Shown here: piece after piece, positions 6,846 through 14,095 of the stretch | How positions within the stretch are numbered: position 1 is the first letter of the stretch | Layout: each line of letters starts with the position of its first letter | Virus record (IMG/VR): IMGVR_UViG_3300033148_002883 | Coordinates: 1 to 28,289 of that record | Length of the DNA stretch: 28,289 nt | Origin: a virus | Reading direction: 5' to 3' (one strand) | Translations under genes and position numbers: made by a program | The notes under the pieces: model-generated | What the model was told of the DNA's origin: nothing | What the model saw: the letters and a program-made list of their open reading frames with translations, nothing else | The model's database searches: none

Positions 6846-7964
6846 ATGACAAAAAAGAAAAAAGGTGTATTAAAACGTGTAAAAAAACCCGCACAAATAA
6901 GTTTTCTCAGTTATATAGCAGATAATCAAGGATGTGGCACAATAAGAGTAATGTATCCATTTTTATTGCTTCCGCATCAATCAGATAAAAACACACAATA
7001 TATAACACAATATCAATCCCAATATATATCAAGTCCGAATCATTATAGTGGTTATACATTCGTTCAATTCCAAAGATCCGCAACAAAAGAACATTTAAGT
7101 CTATTTCTACATTTCAAAAACGAAATTCAAAAGAGTTTTAAAGTACCATTAATATATGAAATTGATGATATGTTAATTAATATTCCAAAATTTAATTATG
7201 CTTCATTATATTATACTAAAAATGAAGAATATACTAAACAAATGATTTCTATGGCTGATGGTGTTTCTGTTTCAACACAGAAATTAAAAGAAGTATACAG
7301 CGAATATAATAAAAATATAGTTGTAATACCAAATCATCTTCCAAAATTTATATGGGGTGATATATTTCCAGCACATGAATATAAAAATGAAAAGGAGAAA
7401 ATAAAAATTTTATGGGCTGGTTCTATGAATCATTTTCCACTACCTGAAATGAAAGAATTAGGTGTGAGTGGTGGTGATTTTGGTGATGTGCTTATAGATT
7501 TTATAAAGAAAACAACTGACAAATATAAATGGATATTCATGGGCGCCGTTCCACAGGAATTAAAATTACAAGTTAAATCTAATAAGATAAAATTTATAAA
7601 ATGGACGAATATTTTTCAATATCCATCAATATTAAAAAAGATAGAACCTGATATATGTATAGCACCATTATTTCCAGACGAGTTTAATGATTGTAAATCA
7701 AATATTAAATGTCTTGAATATTCAGCTATAGGGACGCCTGGTGTTTATAGTAATGCAAGACCATATCAAAATATGACACTTACTGCTAATCTTGAAGAAG
7801 AAATGATATCACATATTGAAAAACTAGCTAGTGATATTAATTTAAGGGCAGAAATAGTGGAAAATGATTATAAAACTGTTAAGGAAAATTTATTTTGGGA
7901 AGAAAACAATAATTTGAAAAAATATGTTAATTCCTATTTAAAGTTGTTTGGAAAGCGTTTATAA
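6846..7964 (+). CDS. GT-B fold glycosyltransferase (GT4/GT1-like)
   Basis: 372 aa. Transfers a sugar from a nucleotide-sugar donor. After a basic N-terminus comes a Rossmann-like half with YEIDDML near residue 100 and DGVSVSTQKLKEVY, typical of GT-B acceptor domains. The C-terminal half shows ILWAGS, WIFMGA, and the donor-binding region IAPLFPDEFNDCKSNIKCLEYSAIGTPGVYS (about 275-303), where glycosyltransferase family 4 enzymes bind the donor nucleotide. It has no signal peptide. In T4-like phages such enzymes can sugar-coat modified DNA bases or virion proteins. Acceptor unknown. GGAG lies 11 bases before ATG 6846. Confidence 0.85.
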   Translation: MTKKKKGVLKRVKKPAQISFLSYIADNQGCGTIRVMYPFLLLPHQSDKNTQYITQYQSQYISSPNHYSGYTFVQFQRSATKEHLSLFLHFKNEIQKSFKVPLIYEIDDMLINIPKFNYASLYYTKNEEYTKQMISMADGVSVSTQKLKEVYSEYNKNIVVIPNHLPKFIWGDIFPAHEYKNEKEKIKILWAGSMNHFPLPEMKELGVSGGDFGDVLIDFIKKTTDKYKWIFMGAVPQELKLQVKSNKIKFIKWTNIFQYPSILKKIEPDICIAPLFPDEFNDCKSNIKCLEYSAIGTPGVYSNARPYQNMTLTANLEEEMISHIEKLASDINLRAEIVENDYKTVKENLFWEENNNLKKYVNSYLKLFGKRL

Positions 7965-7968
7965 AATG

Positions 7969-7997
7969 TTTACAAAACATAAATATTTTGTTATAAT
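7969..7997 (+). promoter_or_regulatory. sigma70-type promoter, GTTTACA class
   Basis: TTTACA (7969-7974), 17-base spacer, TATAAT (7992-7997), directly after the glycosyltransferase stop and 23 bases before ATG 8021. It shares the TGTTTACA -35 region with the promoter at 2303. It drives the accessory block 8021-11962. Confidence 0.85.
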
Positions 7998-8020
7998 TAT
8001 AAAATGAAAGGAATATTAAA

Positions 8021-8224
8021 ATGAACAGAGTTGAAAAATTATGTAAAAAGGACTATAAAGATGAAAGTTCGTGGTTAATAACGCATATAAAATTTTGTAG
8101 AAAAGGTGATGTTGTTCGTATTGATGGTGTTAAAGATAAACTTTATGAAAGTGTTTCTGATCCTATATGGAAGGATGTACATAAAGATTGGTGGATGGAT
8201 TTTGTTGTATGGGATATGGTATAA
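8021..8224 (+). CDS. hypothetical protein
   Basis: 67 aa, not recognised. First gene after the promoter at 7969, with a GAAAGGA site. Tryptophan- and aspartate-rich C-terminus (DPIWKDVHKDWWMDFVVWDMV). It is soluble and acidic overall, and the next gene starts one base after its stop. Confidence 0.6.
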   Translation: MNRVEKLCKKDYKDESSWLITHIKFCRKGDVVRIDGVKDKLYESVSDPIWKDVHKDWWMDFVVWDMV

Positions 8225-8225
8225 A

Positions 8226-8828
8226 ATGAAAGATGAAGATATATATTATTTTTTTAGAAAGGCTCAATCAGAATCAAAAGGCAGAGGTTTTAGATTGCCT
8301 AAAGATTTTGAATCTCATTTACAAAATAGATTTACGGTAAAGAATAGAGAATCATTAATAATGGTTACTGGATTCTTTAATACAAAGTGGGAAAATGTTG
8401 ACCCATTTAGATATTTTCAATGCGGATTTGAATTACTTAAAACATTTTCATATATTAATTTTTTTGATCCAAGAGTAATGAGACTATATATACAGAAGGA
8501 TAAGAATATAAAGAGAGAATTAAGTAATTGTAAGAGAGAAATAACAAATTCTGTAGTTTTTGTTAAAAAATATATGAAGAATAATAATATTATTACGTTT
8601 AATGATTATACACAAATAACAAATGGAAACAGAAGTATTATAGTAAAACACTATACACAAAATAAAGTAAGTAAGTTTTTTGTCGTATGGATGATAGTGT
8701 TAGGCAAAATATCTTTGAGTGATAATGATGTTGCGTGGATACCATATATTTCTGATCAGTATAGAGAAATAAGAGTTAAATTAGATGAAATTGGTCCATT
8801 TTTAAGAAAAATACAAAGGAAATTATAA
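8226..8828 (+). CDS. hypothetical protein
   Basis: 200 aa from ATG 8226; upstream in-frame starts lie inside the previous gene. Family not recognised. The sequence is basic and mostly helical (CKREITNSVVFVKKYMKNNN), without membrane segments or cysteine clusters. The N-terminal part has aromatic residues (DIYYFFRKAQSE), and the middle reads GFFNTKWENVDPFRYFQCGFELL. The stop overlaps the next ATG (TAATG), indicating coupling with the small membrane protein downstream. Confidence 0.65.
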   Translation: MKDEDIYYFFRKAQSESKGRGFRLPKDFESHLQNRFTVKNRESLIMVTGFFNTKWENVDPFRYFQCGFELLKTFSYINFFDPRVMRLYIQKDKNIKRELSNCKREITNSVVFVKKYMKNNNIITFNDYTQITNGNRSIIVKHYTQNKVSKFFVVWMIVLGKISLSDNDVAWIPYISDQYREIRVKLDEIGPFLRKIQRKL

Positions 8829-9010
8829 TGATAGAAGCATTATCAGCAATATTTTATATTATTATAATGACAATATCTGTTTATAAAATGATAATATGGT
8901 ATAAAAAATATAGTGGTGAGTGTGATGGTGGTCTTAGTTTTTATTTTTGGTTCATAGTTCTTATTGTATGTTGGATACCGTTTAATTCATTAGTATTTGG
9001 TGTTTTGTGA
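8828..9010 (+). CDS. small two-helix membrane protein
   Basis: 60 aa. Two strongly hydrophobic segments, about residues 2-22 and 37-59, are joined by a charged loop (KKYSGECDGG). The start overlaps the previous stop and has AAAGGA upstream. The size and topology are like small phage holins or membrane-exclusion proteins, but it lies far from the endolysin at 27651 and in an accessory block, so no function is assigned. Confidence 0.6.
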   Translation: MIEALSAIFYIIIMTISVYKMIIWYKKYSGECDGGLSFYFWFIVLIVCWIPFNSLVFGVL

Positions 9011-9048
9011 TATAAATAAAATTGAAAATATAGAGGAGAGTAAACAAA

Positions 9049-9516
9049 ATGAAAACAATAAACTCGTTTCGTGGTGATTTTGCATTTTTGTCAAATTTTT
9101 TTGTTGGTGCTCCTATTGTTGATTGGAGAGGAAATAAATGGGAGACAACAGAACATTTTTATCAATCAAAGAAAACAAATAATATAGATGATAAGATAAA
9201 AATTATGGAGGCTTTCTCACCAGGTAAATCAAAAAAAATTGGTAGAACTGTTGAAATAATTGATAATTGGGATGAACTAAAAATTGGTGTTATGAGACAA
9301 GCTTTGATGTTAAAGTTTGAGCAATGGCCTAAGTATAAAGAATATCTTATACAAATGGAAGGATATGAACTAGTTGAGGGCAATTGGTGGCATGATAATT
9401 TTTGGGGCAATTGTTTTTGTGATAGGTGTGAGAGTATAACAGGTACTAATATGTTAGGAAAACTCTTAATGGAACTTAGAAATAGTTATATTGAAATGGA
9501 GAAAGGAAATGTTTAA
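9049..9516 (+). CDS. NADAR domain protein (YbiA/DUF1768 family)
   Basis: 155 aa, a single complete NADAR domain. Hallmarks: FLSNF (13-17), WETTEHFYQSKK (31-42), EGNWWHDNFWG (110-120) and TNMLGKLLMELR (133-144). NADAR proteins act on N-glycosidic bonds. Family members include YbiA/RibX, which act in riboflavin-intermediate clean-up, and others that remove ADP-ribose placed on guanine by DarT1-type toxins. In a phage, plausible roles are NAD/ADP-ribose metabolism or reversal of ADP-ribosylation by host defence. GGAGAG site 7 bases upstream. Two extra cysteines pairs (CFCDRC, 122-127) sit after the EGNWW motif. The next gene begins inside its last codons. Confidence 0.93.
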   Translation: MKTINSFRGDFAFLSNFFVGAPIVDWRGNKWETTEHFYQSKKTNNIDDKIKIMEAFSPGKSKKIGRTVEIIDNWDELKIGVMRQALMLKFEQWPKYKEYLIQMEGYELVEGNWWHDNFWGNCFCDRCESITGTNMLGKLLMELRNSYIEMEKGNV

Positions 9517-9961
9517 TTGGCTTAGAAATATTAAATATGGTACTAGAAATATTATAAAATGGATTCCTTTAATCTATAAAGATAGAGATTGGGATCATAC
9601 ATTTCTAATGAAAGTTATCAAATTTAAACTTATGAACATGGAAAAACTTTTTAGAGAATATGGTCATGGTGTTAATTCTGAACATGATGCTACGGAAATG
9701 CGTAAATGTGTTCTACTACTTGATAGACTTATTGAAGATGATTATCTCAAAAAAGAATGGGATAAACTTGATGAAAAATGGGGTGGACTGGAATTTACAT
9801 CACATAGTCTAGTTCGTTCCAAAGTTATAACTGAAAAGGATCATAAAGAAGTAAGAAAAGATTCACGTAGACTATATGAAAAAGAAGAATCTTTAAAGAA
9901 TCAGGATATGGATCTTTTATTTAAAATAATGAGAACTAAAATACTTGGATGGTGGGACTAA
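9509..9961 (+). CDS. conserved-looking phage hypothetical protein
   Basis: 150 aa from ATG 9509 (GAGAAAGGA just upstream; a TTG at 9491 is also in frame). All-alpha and highly charged, with the segment RDWDHTFLMKVIKFKLMNME and MRKCVLLLDRLIEDDYL. I have the impression of similar unnamed proteins in other large phages, but no function is known to me. It overlaps both neighbours by a few bases, so it is part of the NADAR/nuclease unit. Confidence 0.6.
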   Translation: MFNWLRNIKYGTRNIIKWIPLIYKDRDWDHTFLMKVIKFKLMNMEKLFREYGHGVNSEHDATEMRKCVLLLDRLIEDDYLKKEWDKLDEKWGGLEFTSHSLVRSKVITEKDHKEVRKDSRRLYEKEESLKNQDMDLLFKIMRTKILGWWD

Positions 9962-10494
9962 TGAAAAAAGCTAGTAAAACAGAAAATCGTATAGTTTTAT
10001 TGGATTCTTTGTTTAGTGTAATTTCTGATAAAGAAATATATGATACTATTGATTATAAGAGAAAGAGTGAAGATTATATAAAACAATTTATGTATCGTCC
10101 TTTGTTACAAAGTATAGCACAAAAGTATAAAGATGAAGGAGATGGATATAAAGTATACATGAGGAAAGCTAAGAAGGCTTTGGTTTGGGAGGCCAATAAA
10201 CAAACAACTTTACATAATATGGTTTTATTTAGCACACAACATAGACCAGATATGGAAATCAATACAGATGATATTTCTATAGCTGTAGAAGTTAAAAAAG
10301 GTACTGTAGGTAGTGATGTTAGACAGGGAATAGGCCAATGTATTGTGTATTCTACAAAATATGATTTTGTTGTTTTTCTTTTTATCGATACAACAAGTGA
10401 TAAAAGAATTTTCAACAGCATGGGTTCTAAAAAAGAAAAGTATATTTGTCAAAGTTTATGGGATAATTATAATATAATGTTTGGTATTGTATAA
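9961..10494 (+). CDS. putative PD-(D/E)XK-fold nuclease
   Basis: 177 aa from ATG 9961, which overlaps the preceding TAA by one base. A core of RPDMEI (D97), IAVEVKKG (E110 and K112) and VRQGIGQCIVYS (Q122, Q126) followed by a hydrophobic strand (FVVFLFID) matches the PD-(D/E)XK nuclease pattern with a motif-IV-like glutamine. The helical N-terminus (1-85) may be a DNA-binding or regulatory part. The target is unknown. It lies between a helical unknown protein and a vWA protein and is expressed with them. The assignment rests on motif spacing, so a distant fold match should confirm it. Confidence 0.6.
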   Translation: MKKASKTENRIVLLDSLFSVISDKEIYDTIDYKRKSEDYIKQFMYRPLLQSIAQKYKDEGDGYKVYMRKAKKALVWEANKQTTLHNMVLFSTQHRPDMEINTDDISIAVEVKKGTVGSDVRQGIGQCIVYSTKYDFVVFLFIDTTSDKRIFNSMGSKKEKYICQSLWDNYNIMFGIV

Positions 10495-10505
10495 GGAGGA
10501 TATTG

Positions 10506-11198
10506 ATGGAAGAATATAAGGATTTGTTTGGTGAAGATATAAAAGAAGGTAAAGAAAAACCAGCTACATATGTTGGTTTTGTATGGGATCATAGTGGTTC
10601 TATGCATGGTAGTGAAGAACTTGCAAGGACTAATTTTAATGAGCAGTTGAATACTCTTAAAAAAGATTCAGATAAGATTGATTATAATATTACTATTATT
10701 GAATTTGATAACGTGATAAGGGAAATAGTTGTAAACAAACCAATTAATTTAGTTGATAATATTAAAGAATATTGGATTGGTGGAACGACCGCTCTATATG
10801 ATGCTGTTGGCGTATGTATCAATAAGATTAAATTGCAAATGGAAAATGAAAATAGAAAAGACAAAGCTGCTCTTATTATTGTTATGACAGATGGTTTTGA
10901 AAATGCATCAAGTGAGTATAATAATAAATCAATTCGTGCTCTTATTAAAGAAATGGATGCTAAAGATGATTGGACATTTGTTTTTATGGGTGCTGGTATT
11001 GATAAGGAACAAGCTATGGATATGGGATTTGGTGATGCTAATACAGTAAGTTTTAGTAAAACATCAACTGGTTTTTCTAACTCAAGTAGTTCTCAAAGAG
11101 CATCATTAGATTCATATTCAGATATGAGATTACGAGGCAAGACAAAAACAAAATCTTTTTATAATGATAATAAAACAGAGGAAGAGAATAATGAGTAA
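10506..11198 (+). CDS. von Willebrand factor A (vWA) domain protein
   Basis: 230 aa from ATG 10506 with an excellent AAGGAGG site. The metal-ion-dependent adhesion site is complete: DHSGSM (D28, S30, S32), GGTTALYDA with the conserved threonine, and VMTDGFENAS with the aspartate. The domain fills residues 20-190. The tail is serine-rich and low complexity (STGFSNSSSSQRASL), then basic. There is no signal peptide, so it acts inside the cell. vWA proteins usually serve as Mg-dependent protein-binding modules. The neighbouring nuclease suggests a shared complex, but this is inference. Confidence 0.9.
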   Translation: MEEYKDLFGEDIKEGKEKPATYVGFVWDHSGSMHGSEELARTNFNEQLNTLKKDSDKIDYNITIIEFDNVIREIVVNKPINLVDNIKEYWIGGTTALYDAVGVCINKIKLQMENENRKDKAALIIVMTDGFENASSEYNNKSIRALIKEMDAKDDWTFVFMGAGIDKEQAMDMGFGDANTVSFSKTSTGFSNSSSSQRASLDSYSDMRLRGKTKTKSFYNDNKTEEENNE

Positions 11199-11376
11199 AG
11201 AATACGATAAAGAAAAATATTTAAAAGACAAAAAGAAAAAAGATCTTTTGAAACAAAATCTACCAGAAGGTGAGGTATTAAAGCCTAAATCACCAGAAGG
11301 TAGACCATTATGGGTTGATGATAAACTGAATGAAGAAAAGAAGAAAAAGAAGAAATTGAATGAGGACAAAGAATGA
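11191..11376 (+). CDS. lysine-rich small protein
   Basis: 61 aa from ATG 11191 (GAGGAAGAG upstream), overlapping the vWA gene by 8 bases. About one third of residues are lysine, with PEGEVLKPKSPEGRPLWVD in the middle. Probably intrinsically disordered or nucleic-acid binding. Family not recognised. Confidence 0.55.
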   Translation: MSKEYDKEKYLKDKKKKDLLKQNLPEGEVLKPKSPEGRPLWVDDKLNEEKKKKKKLNEDKE

Positions 11377-11756
11377 GACGATTTTATCTATTAAATAAGT
11401 ATGTTTATTTGAATTTGGTGATTATATGGTTACAAGTACAAATATATTTTGTGGATATAAAACAATTTTTGAAATTATGTATAAATCCAAAATATTGGCG
11501 TATTGTTAAGATTGAATGTCAATTGTTTATTACTAAAAGAGAATTGCGCGGTGTTGAAAATGAAATTGTGAATTTGTGTAAAAAAAATAATATATGGGAT
11601 TATGAAATAAGAAAGGCTTGGAAAGATACATTGATAGAACAAAAGAAAAGAGAAAAAATAAACCCGAAAATGAGAACAAAAAATAGACCAAAATCCGATT
11701 ATTTTAGAAAAATAATCTCAGAAAAATTAATGAGTATAGAAGAGAAAATTGAATGA
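11373..11756 (+). CDS. hypothetical protein, basic, possible membrane anchor
   Basis: 127 aa, overlapping the previous stop (ATGA). Residues 10-28 are hydrophobic (VYLNLVIIWLQVQIYFV) and could be a membrane anchor. The remainder is a highly basic helical domain. GAGGA lies upstream. Not recognised. Confidence 0.55.
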   Translation: MRRFYLLNKYVYLNLVIIWLQVQIYFVDIKQFLKLCINPKYWRIVKIECQLFITKRELRGVENEIVNLCKKNNIWDYEIRKAWKDTLIEQKKREKINPKMRTKNRPKSDYFRKIISEKLMSIEEKIE

Positions 11757-11962
11757 AAACAAAGGATAAAATTGATTGGGATTTGGTTAAAAATTACCAA
11801 CATAAGTGTAAAATTATTTGTGATGAATATCATTTTCATTCAGCATTAGATGGATGTGTTGGTGGTGATAAAGAAGATGTGTTAATTTGTAAATTATATG
11901 AATATATTTGTTTTTTAGAATCAAAACTTGAAAAAATAGAAAAAATTGTTATTATTAATTAA
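11753..11962 (+). CDS. hypothetical protein
   Basis: 69 aa, starting in the ATGA of the previous stop. It contains CDEYHFHSALDGC and further cysteines and histidines, but not in a recognised zinc motif, and ends with a coiled-coil-like helix (LYEYICFLESKLEKIEKI). It is the last gene before the promoter at 11972. Confidence 0.55.
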   Translation: MKTKDKIDWDLVKNYQHKCKIICDEYHFHSALDGCVGGDKEDVLICKLYEYICFLESKLEKIEKIVIIN

Positions 11963-11971
11963 ATTTTTCTG

Positions 11972-12000
11972 TTTACTTTTATGATATAATTGTGTATAAT
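11972..12000 (+). promoter_or_regulatory. sigma70-type promoter, GTTTACA class
   Basis: TTTACT (11972-11977), 17-base spacer, TATAAT (11995-12000). A second TATAAT at 11985-11990 sits inside the spacer, as in the promoter at 15352. It drives the single-stranded DNA-binding protein gene, whose ATG is 44 bases downstream. Confidence 0.8.
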
Positions 12001-12043
12001 TATATATAAAGTTAAAAATTATATATAATAGGGAGAAAAATTT

Positions 12044-12991
12044 ATGAGTAAGTGGATTTCAAAAGATTTGTTTAACGACTTTCAAAAAGAAAAAAAAGCC
12101 GAGGCTGACAAGCCTAATGATTATGGTATGAGAAGAAGTGATATCATATGGGAAACACCAGTAAAGGGAACACAAGAAAAACCAAAAACATATGAGGGCC
12201 GATTATTACCAGATATAGATGGTGGGTTCTATAAAAAGTATTCATATCATATGTTCAAAAGTGGTGAAAAATGGATGTTTATATTATGTTCAAAGACATA
12301 TGATTTCGAAAATTACTGTCCATTTTGTTCTTCCACTTCTAAGTTGTATCAAGGATCAGCCGCTGATAAACAAATGGCATATAACTATAAAAGAAAGGAA
12401 AAATTTGTTAGCAATTTCTTTCTTGTAAACGATCCCAGAGATGCAGAAAGAGAAGCAGAGAGCAAAGTAAATGGTAAAGTTAAGTTGTATGAATTTCCTG
12501 GCAAAGTAGAAATGAAACTCAAAAATGAAATAACAGATACTAAAGAGGGATATGGTTATTTGATATTTGATCCAGGCGAAGAAGGTCATAATTTCATTCT
12601 AAAAGTACTAGCAACAAAACAAGATAAAAATGGAAATATATGGCCAGATTATAGTTCATCATTATTTTCAAGAAGTTCTGAGGCATTAGGAACTGATAGT
12701 GATATTGATAAAATAATGGAATCAAGAATTAATATTACCGAATACATTAAAAGCCTTGAAAAAACAGATGATGAAATTGTCCAAATTTTAAAAGCTGAAA
12801 TGTTATGGGATTTAGTAGAAGATGAATGGAATAGATACAAAAATATTCAAGAAAAAACCACAACCACATCATCAGTAAAAGAAGAAGATGATATTGATGA
12901 TGAACAATTTGATGATAAAGATGATGATAAAGAAACATCAACAGACGAATTAGATGATGAACAATTGCTCGCAGAACTTGAAAATATGTAA
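12044..12991 (+). CDS. T4 gp32-like single-stranded DNA-binding protein
   Basis: 315 aa. Coats ssDNA during replication and recombination. The zinc site has exactly the T4 gp32 spacing: H69-x12-C82-x9-C92-x2-C95. This lies in an OB-fold core with YKRKEKFVSNFFLVNDP, comparable to the gp32 strand that contacts ssDNA. The N-terminus is short and basic, as needed for cooperative self-binding. The last 50 residues are strongly acidic (EEDDIDDEQFDDKDDD), the gp32-type tail that recruits replication partners. GGGAGA upstream. It has its own strong promoter, as expected for a protein needed in large amounts. Confidence 0.92.
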   Translation: MSKWISKDLFNDFQKEKKAEADKPNDYGMRRSDIIWETPVKGTQEKPKTYEGRLLPDIDGGFYKKYSYHMFKSGEKWMFILCSKTYDFENYCPFCSSTSKLYQGSAADKQMAYNYKRKEKFVSNFFLVNDPRDAEREAESKVNGKVKLYEFPGKVEMKLKNEITDTKEGYGYLIFDPGEEGHNFILKVLATKQDKNGNIWPDYSSSLFSRSSEALGTDSDIDKIMESRINITEYIKSLEKTDDEIVQILKAEMLWDLVEDEWNRYKNIQEKTTTTSSVKEEDDIDDEQFDDKDDDKETSTDELDDEQLLAELENM

Positions 12992-13013
12992 TATTATTGA
13001 GGAAAAATTTTCC

Positions 13014-13043
13014 TTGACGTTTGTTAAAAAATACTTATATTAT
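13014..13043 (+). promoter_or_regulatory. putative sigma70-type promoter
   Basis: TTGACG (13014-13019), 18-base spacer, TATTAT (13038-13043). It is upstream of the small heat-shock protein gene and separates its transcription from the ssDNA-binding protein. The -35 box differs from the GTTTAC class seen elsewhere in the window. Confidence 0.5.
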
Positions 13044-13085
13044 AAGTATAAAAATAATTATATGAAAAGGAGAAATACAAAAATT

Positions 13086-13526
13086 ATGGTTGAATCAGTA
13101 TATAAGTTTGGAAATTGGATGCCATCTATATTTAAGAATGATCCATTTGAAAGTCTAACAAGAGATTTTAATAGTATATTTGGATGTGATTGTGATTGTT
13201 GCAAAAGAGATAAGGACGATAATTTGATCTATACTTTAGATGTTCCTGGGTTTAATAAGGATAATCTAAAAGTAGAAGTAGCTGAAGGTATATTAACTAT
13301 AAGCGGCGAAAGTGAGGTGAGAAAACAAGATTCATATAGTCGTGGTAGAATTATGAAAAGATTTAAAATTGGTGAAATAGAAGATGCAGAAGCAACTGTA
13401 AAAGATGGTATTTTAACAATTAAACTGAAATACCCAAGTAAAGAGATTAGTGTAAAAAATATCAAAGTTAGTGATGGAATATGTGATTGTAATGAAGATG
13501 AAGAATGTGGTGAGTGTATTGTGTAA
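13086..13526 (+). CDS. small heat-shock protein (Hsp20/alpha-crystallin), cysteine-rich
   Basis: 146 aa from ATG 13086 (AAAAGGAG upstream; ATG 13062 lacks a site). ATP-independent chaperone that holds unfolding proteins. The alpha-crystallin domain spans about 45-127: YTLDVPGFNKDNLKVEV, GILTISGE, and ATVKDGILTIKL carrying the family's A-x-x-x-x-G-I-L signature. Unusual features are two cysteine clusters flanking the domain: C34, C36, C38, C39 (GCDCDCC) and C133, C135, C141, C144 (CDCNEDEECGEC). Hsp20s normally have few cysteines and end with an IxI motif. Here KNIKV might serve as that motif, and the cysteine tail follows. Phage Hsp20 homologues occur in T4-like phages and may aid capsid assembly. 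Confidence 0.93.
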   Translation: MVESVYKFGNWMPSIFKNDPFESLTRDFNSIFGCDCDCCKRDKDDNLIYTLDVPGFNKDNLKVEVAEGILTISGESEVRKQDSYSRGRIMKRFKIGEIEDAEATVKDGILTIKLKYPSKEISVKNIKVSDGICDCNEDEECGECIV

Positions 13527-13666
13527 TAAATGGGAAGGAGAAAATAATAGCTCGGTGCAACAAGCGGTTCTATTAACCATAGTCCTTAATACTTGATAAA
13601 TAATAGAATAGTAAAAATAATATAAATTACTAAAATTAAAATTAGAAAAGAGTTAACTATAGTGGA
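13527..13666 (+). other. non-coding stretch between Hsp20 gene and terminator
   Basis: No gene is supported. A strong GGGAAGGAG site (13532-13540) is followed by no ATG at normal spacing; only a 13-codon GTG ORF (13555-13596) lies beyond it. The stretch 13551-13567 is GC-richer than its surroundings. A small hairpin GGTT-CTATT-AACC is present at 13566-13578. It may be a 3' UTR, a small RNA ending at the downstream terminator, or the remnant of a lost gene. Confidence 0.4.
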
Positions 13667-13711
13667 AAAATCCTCCAATTGAAACAGAAACAATTCGGAG
13701 GATTTTTTTTT
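13667..13711 (+). terminator. rho-independent terminator
   Basis: ATCCTCC-AATTG pairs with CAATT-C-GGAGGAT (one bulged C) around an AAACAGAAA loop, flanked by A-run and followed by a long T-run (13703-13711) and a second T-run after one G. The flanking A-run allows it to act in both directions. It ends the gp32/Hsp20 unit. Confidence 0.92.
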
Positions 13712-13790
13712 GTTTTTTTTATCAAAATTCATTTTCTCACTATAAATATAAAATGAATAGGTTATTTCATAAAAATAGGAGAGTGATGTT

Positions 13791-14084
13791 ATGATTAAAA
13801 AAATATCTACTGTTGTTGGTATTATTGTCGCCTTATTTGTAATCCTTGGCGGGGCGTGGAAATATGATCAAATGAAAGCAGATGCATCCGAGCTTCAACT
13901 TGTTGCTGCACGTTTGGATCAAAAAATTGTTAATGATAATATAAGAGCTGTTCAACAACGTATTTGGGATATGGAAATGTATTATAAGAAAATGGGTCAA
14001 TTAATCCCGCCAGAAGTAGAACAACAAATTGTTCAAATGAAATATGATATTGAAGTAATGAAACAGCAATTAAAGAAAAAATAA
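13791..14084 (+). CDS. membrane-anchored coiled-coil protein
   Basis: 97 aa. A single N-terminal membrane helix (about residues 5-23, ISTVVGIIVALFVILGGAW) is followed by a glutamine-rich helical region (40-97, heptad-like IVQMKYDIEVMKQQLKK). The topology resembles small phage membrane proteins of unknown function. An inner-membrane spanin is conceivable only if the host has an outer membrane, and no partner gene is seen. GAGAGTGATGTT precedes the ATG. Base composition is slightly less AT-rich than its neighbours. Confidence 0.65.
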   Translation: MIKKISTVVGIIVALFVILGGAWKYDQMKADASELQLVAARLDQKIVNDNIRAVQQRIWDMEMYYKKMGQLIPPEVEQQIVQMKYDIEVMKQQLKKK

Positions 14085-14095
14085 TGGGTGATTAA

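Noticed and set aside
10074-10421. Minus-strand ORF of 115 aa
   Set aside because: Shadow of the PD-(D/E)XK-like nuclease gene; low-complexity serine/leucine composition typical of antisense reading.
11936-11976. AT-rich symmetry after the gene ending at 11962 considered as a terminator
   Set aside because: Only weak A/T pairing and no GC stem; not distinguishable from background.
12999-13016. AGGAAAA-A-TTTTCCT inverted repeat considered as a terminator
   Set aside because: The stem is short and AT-rich with no following T-run, and it overlaps the -35 region of the Hsp20 promoter.
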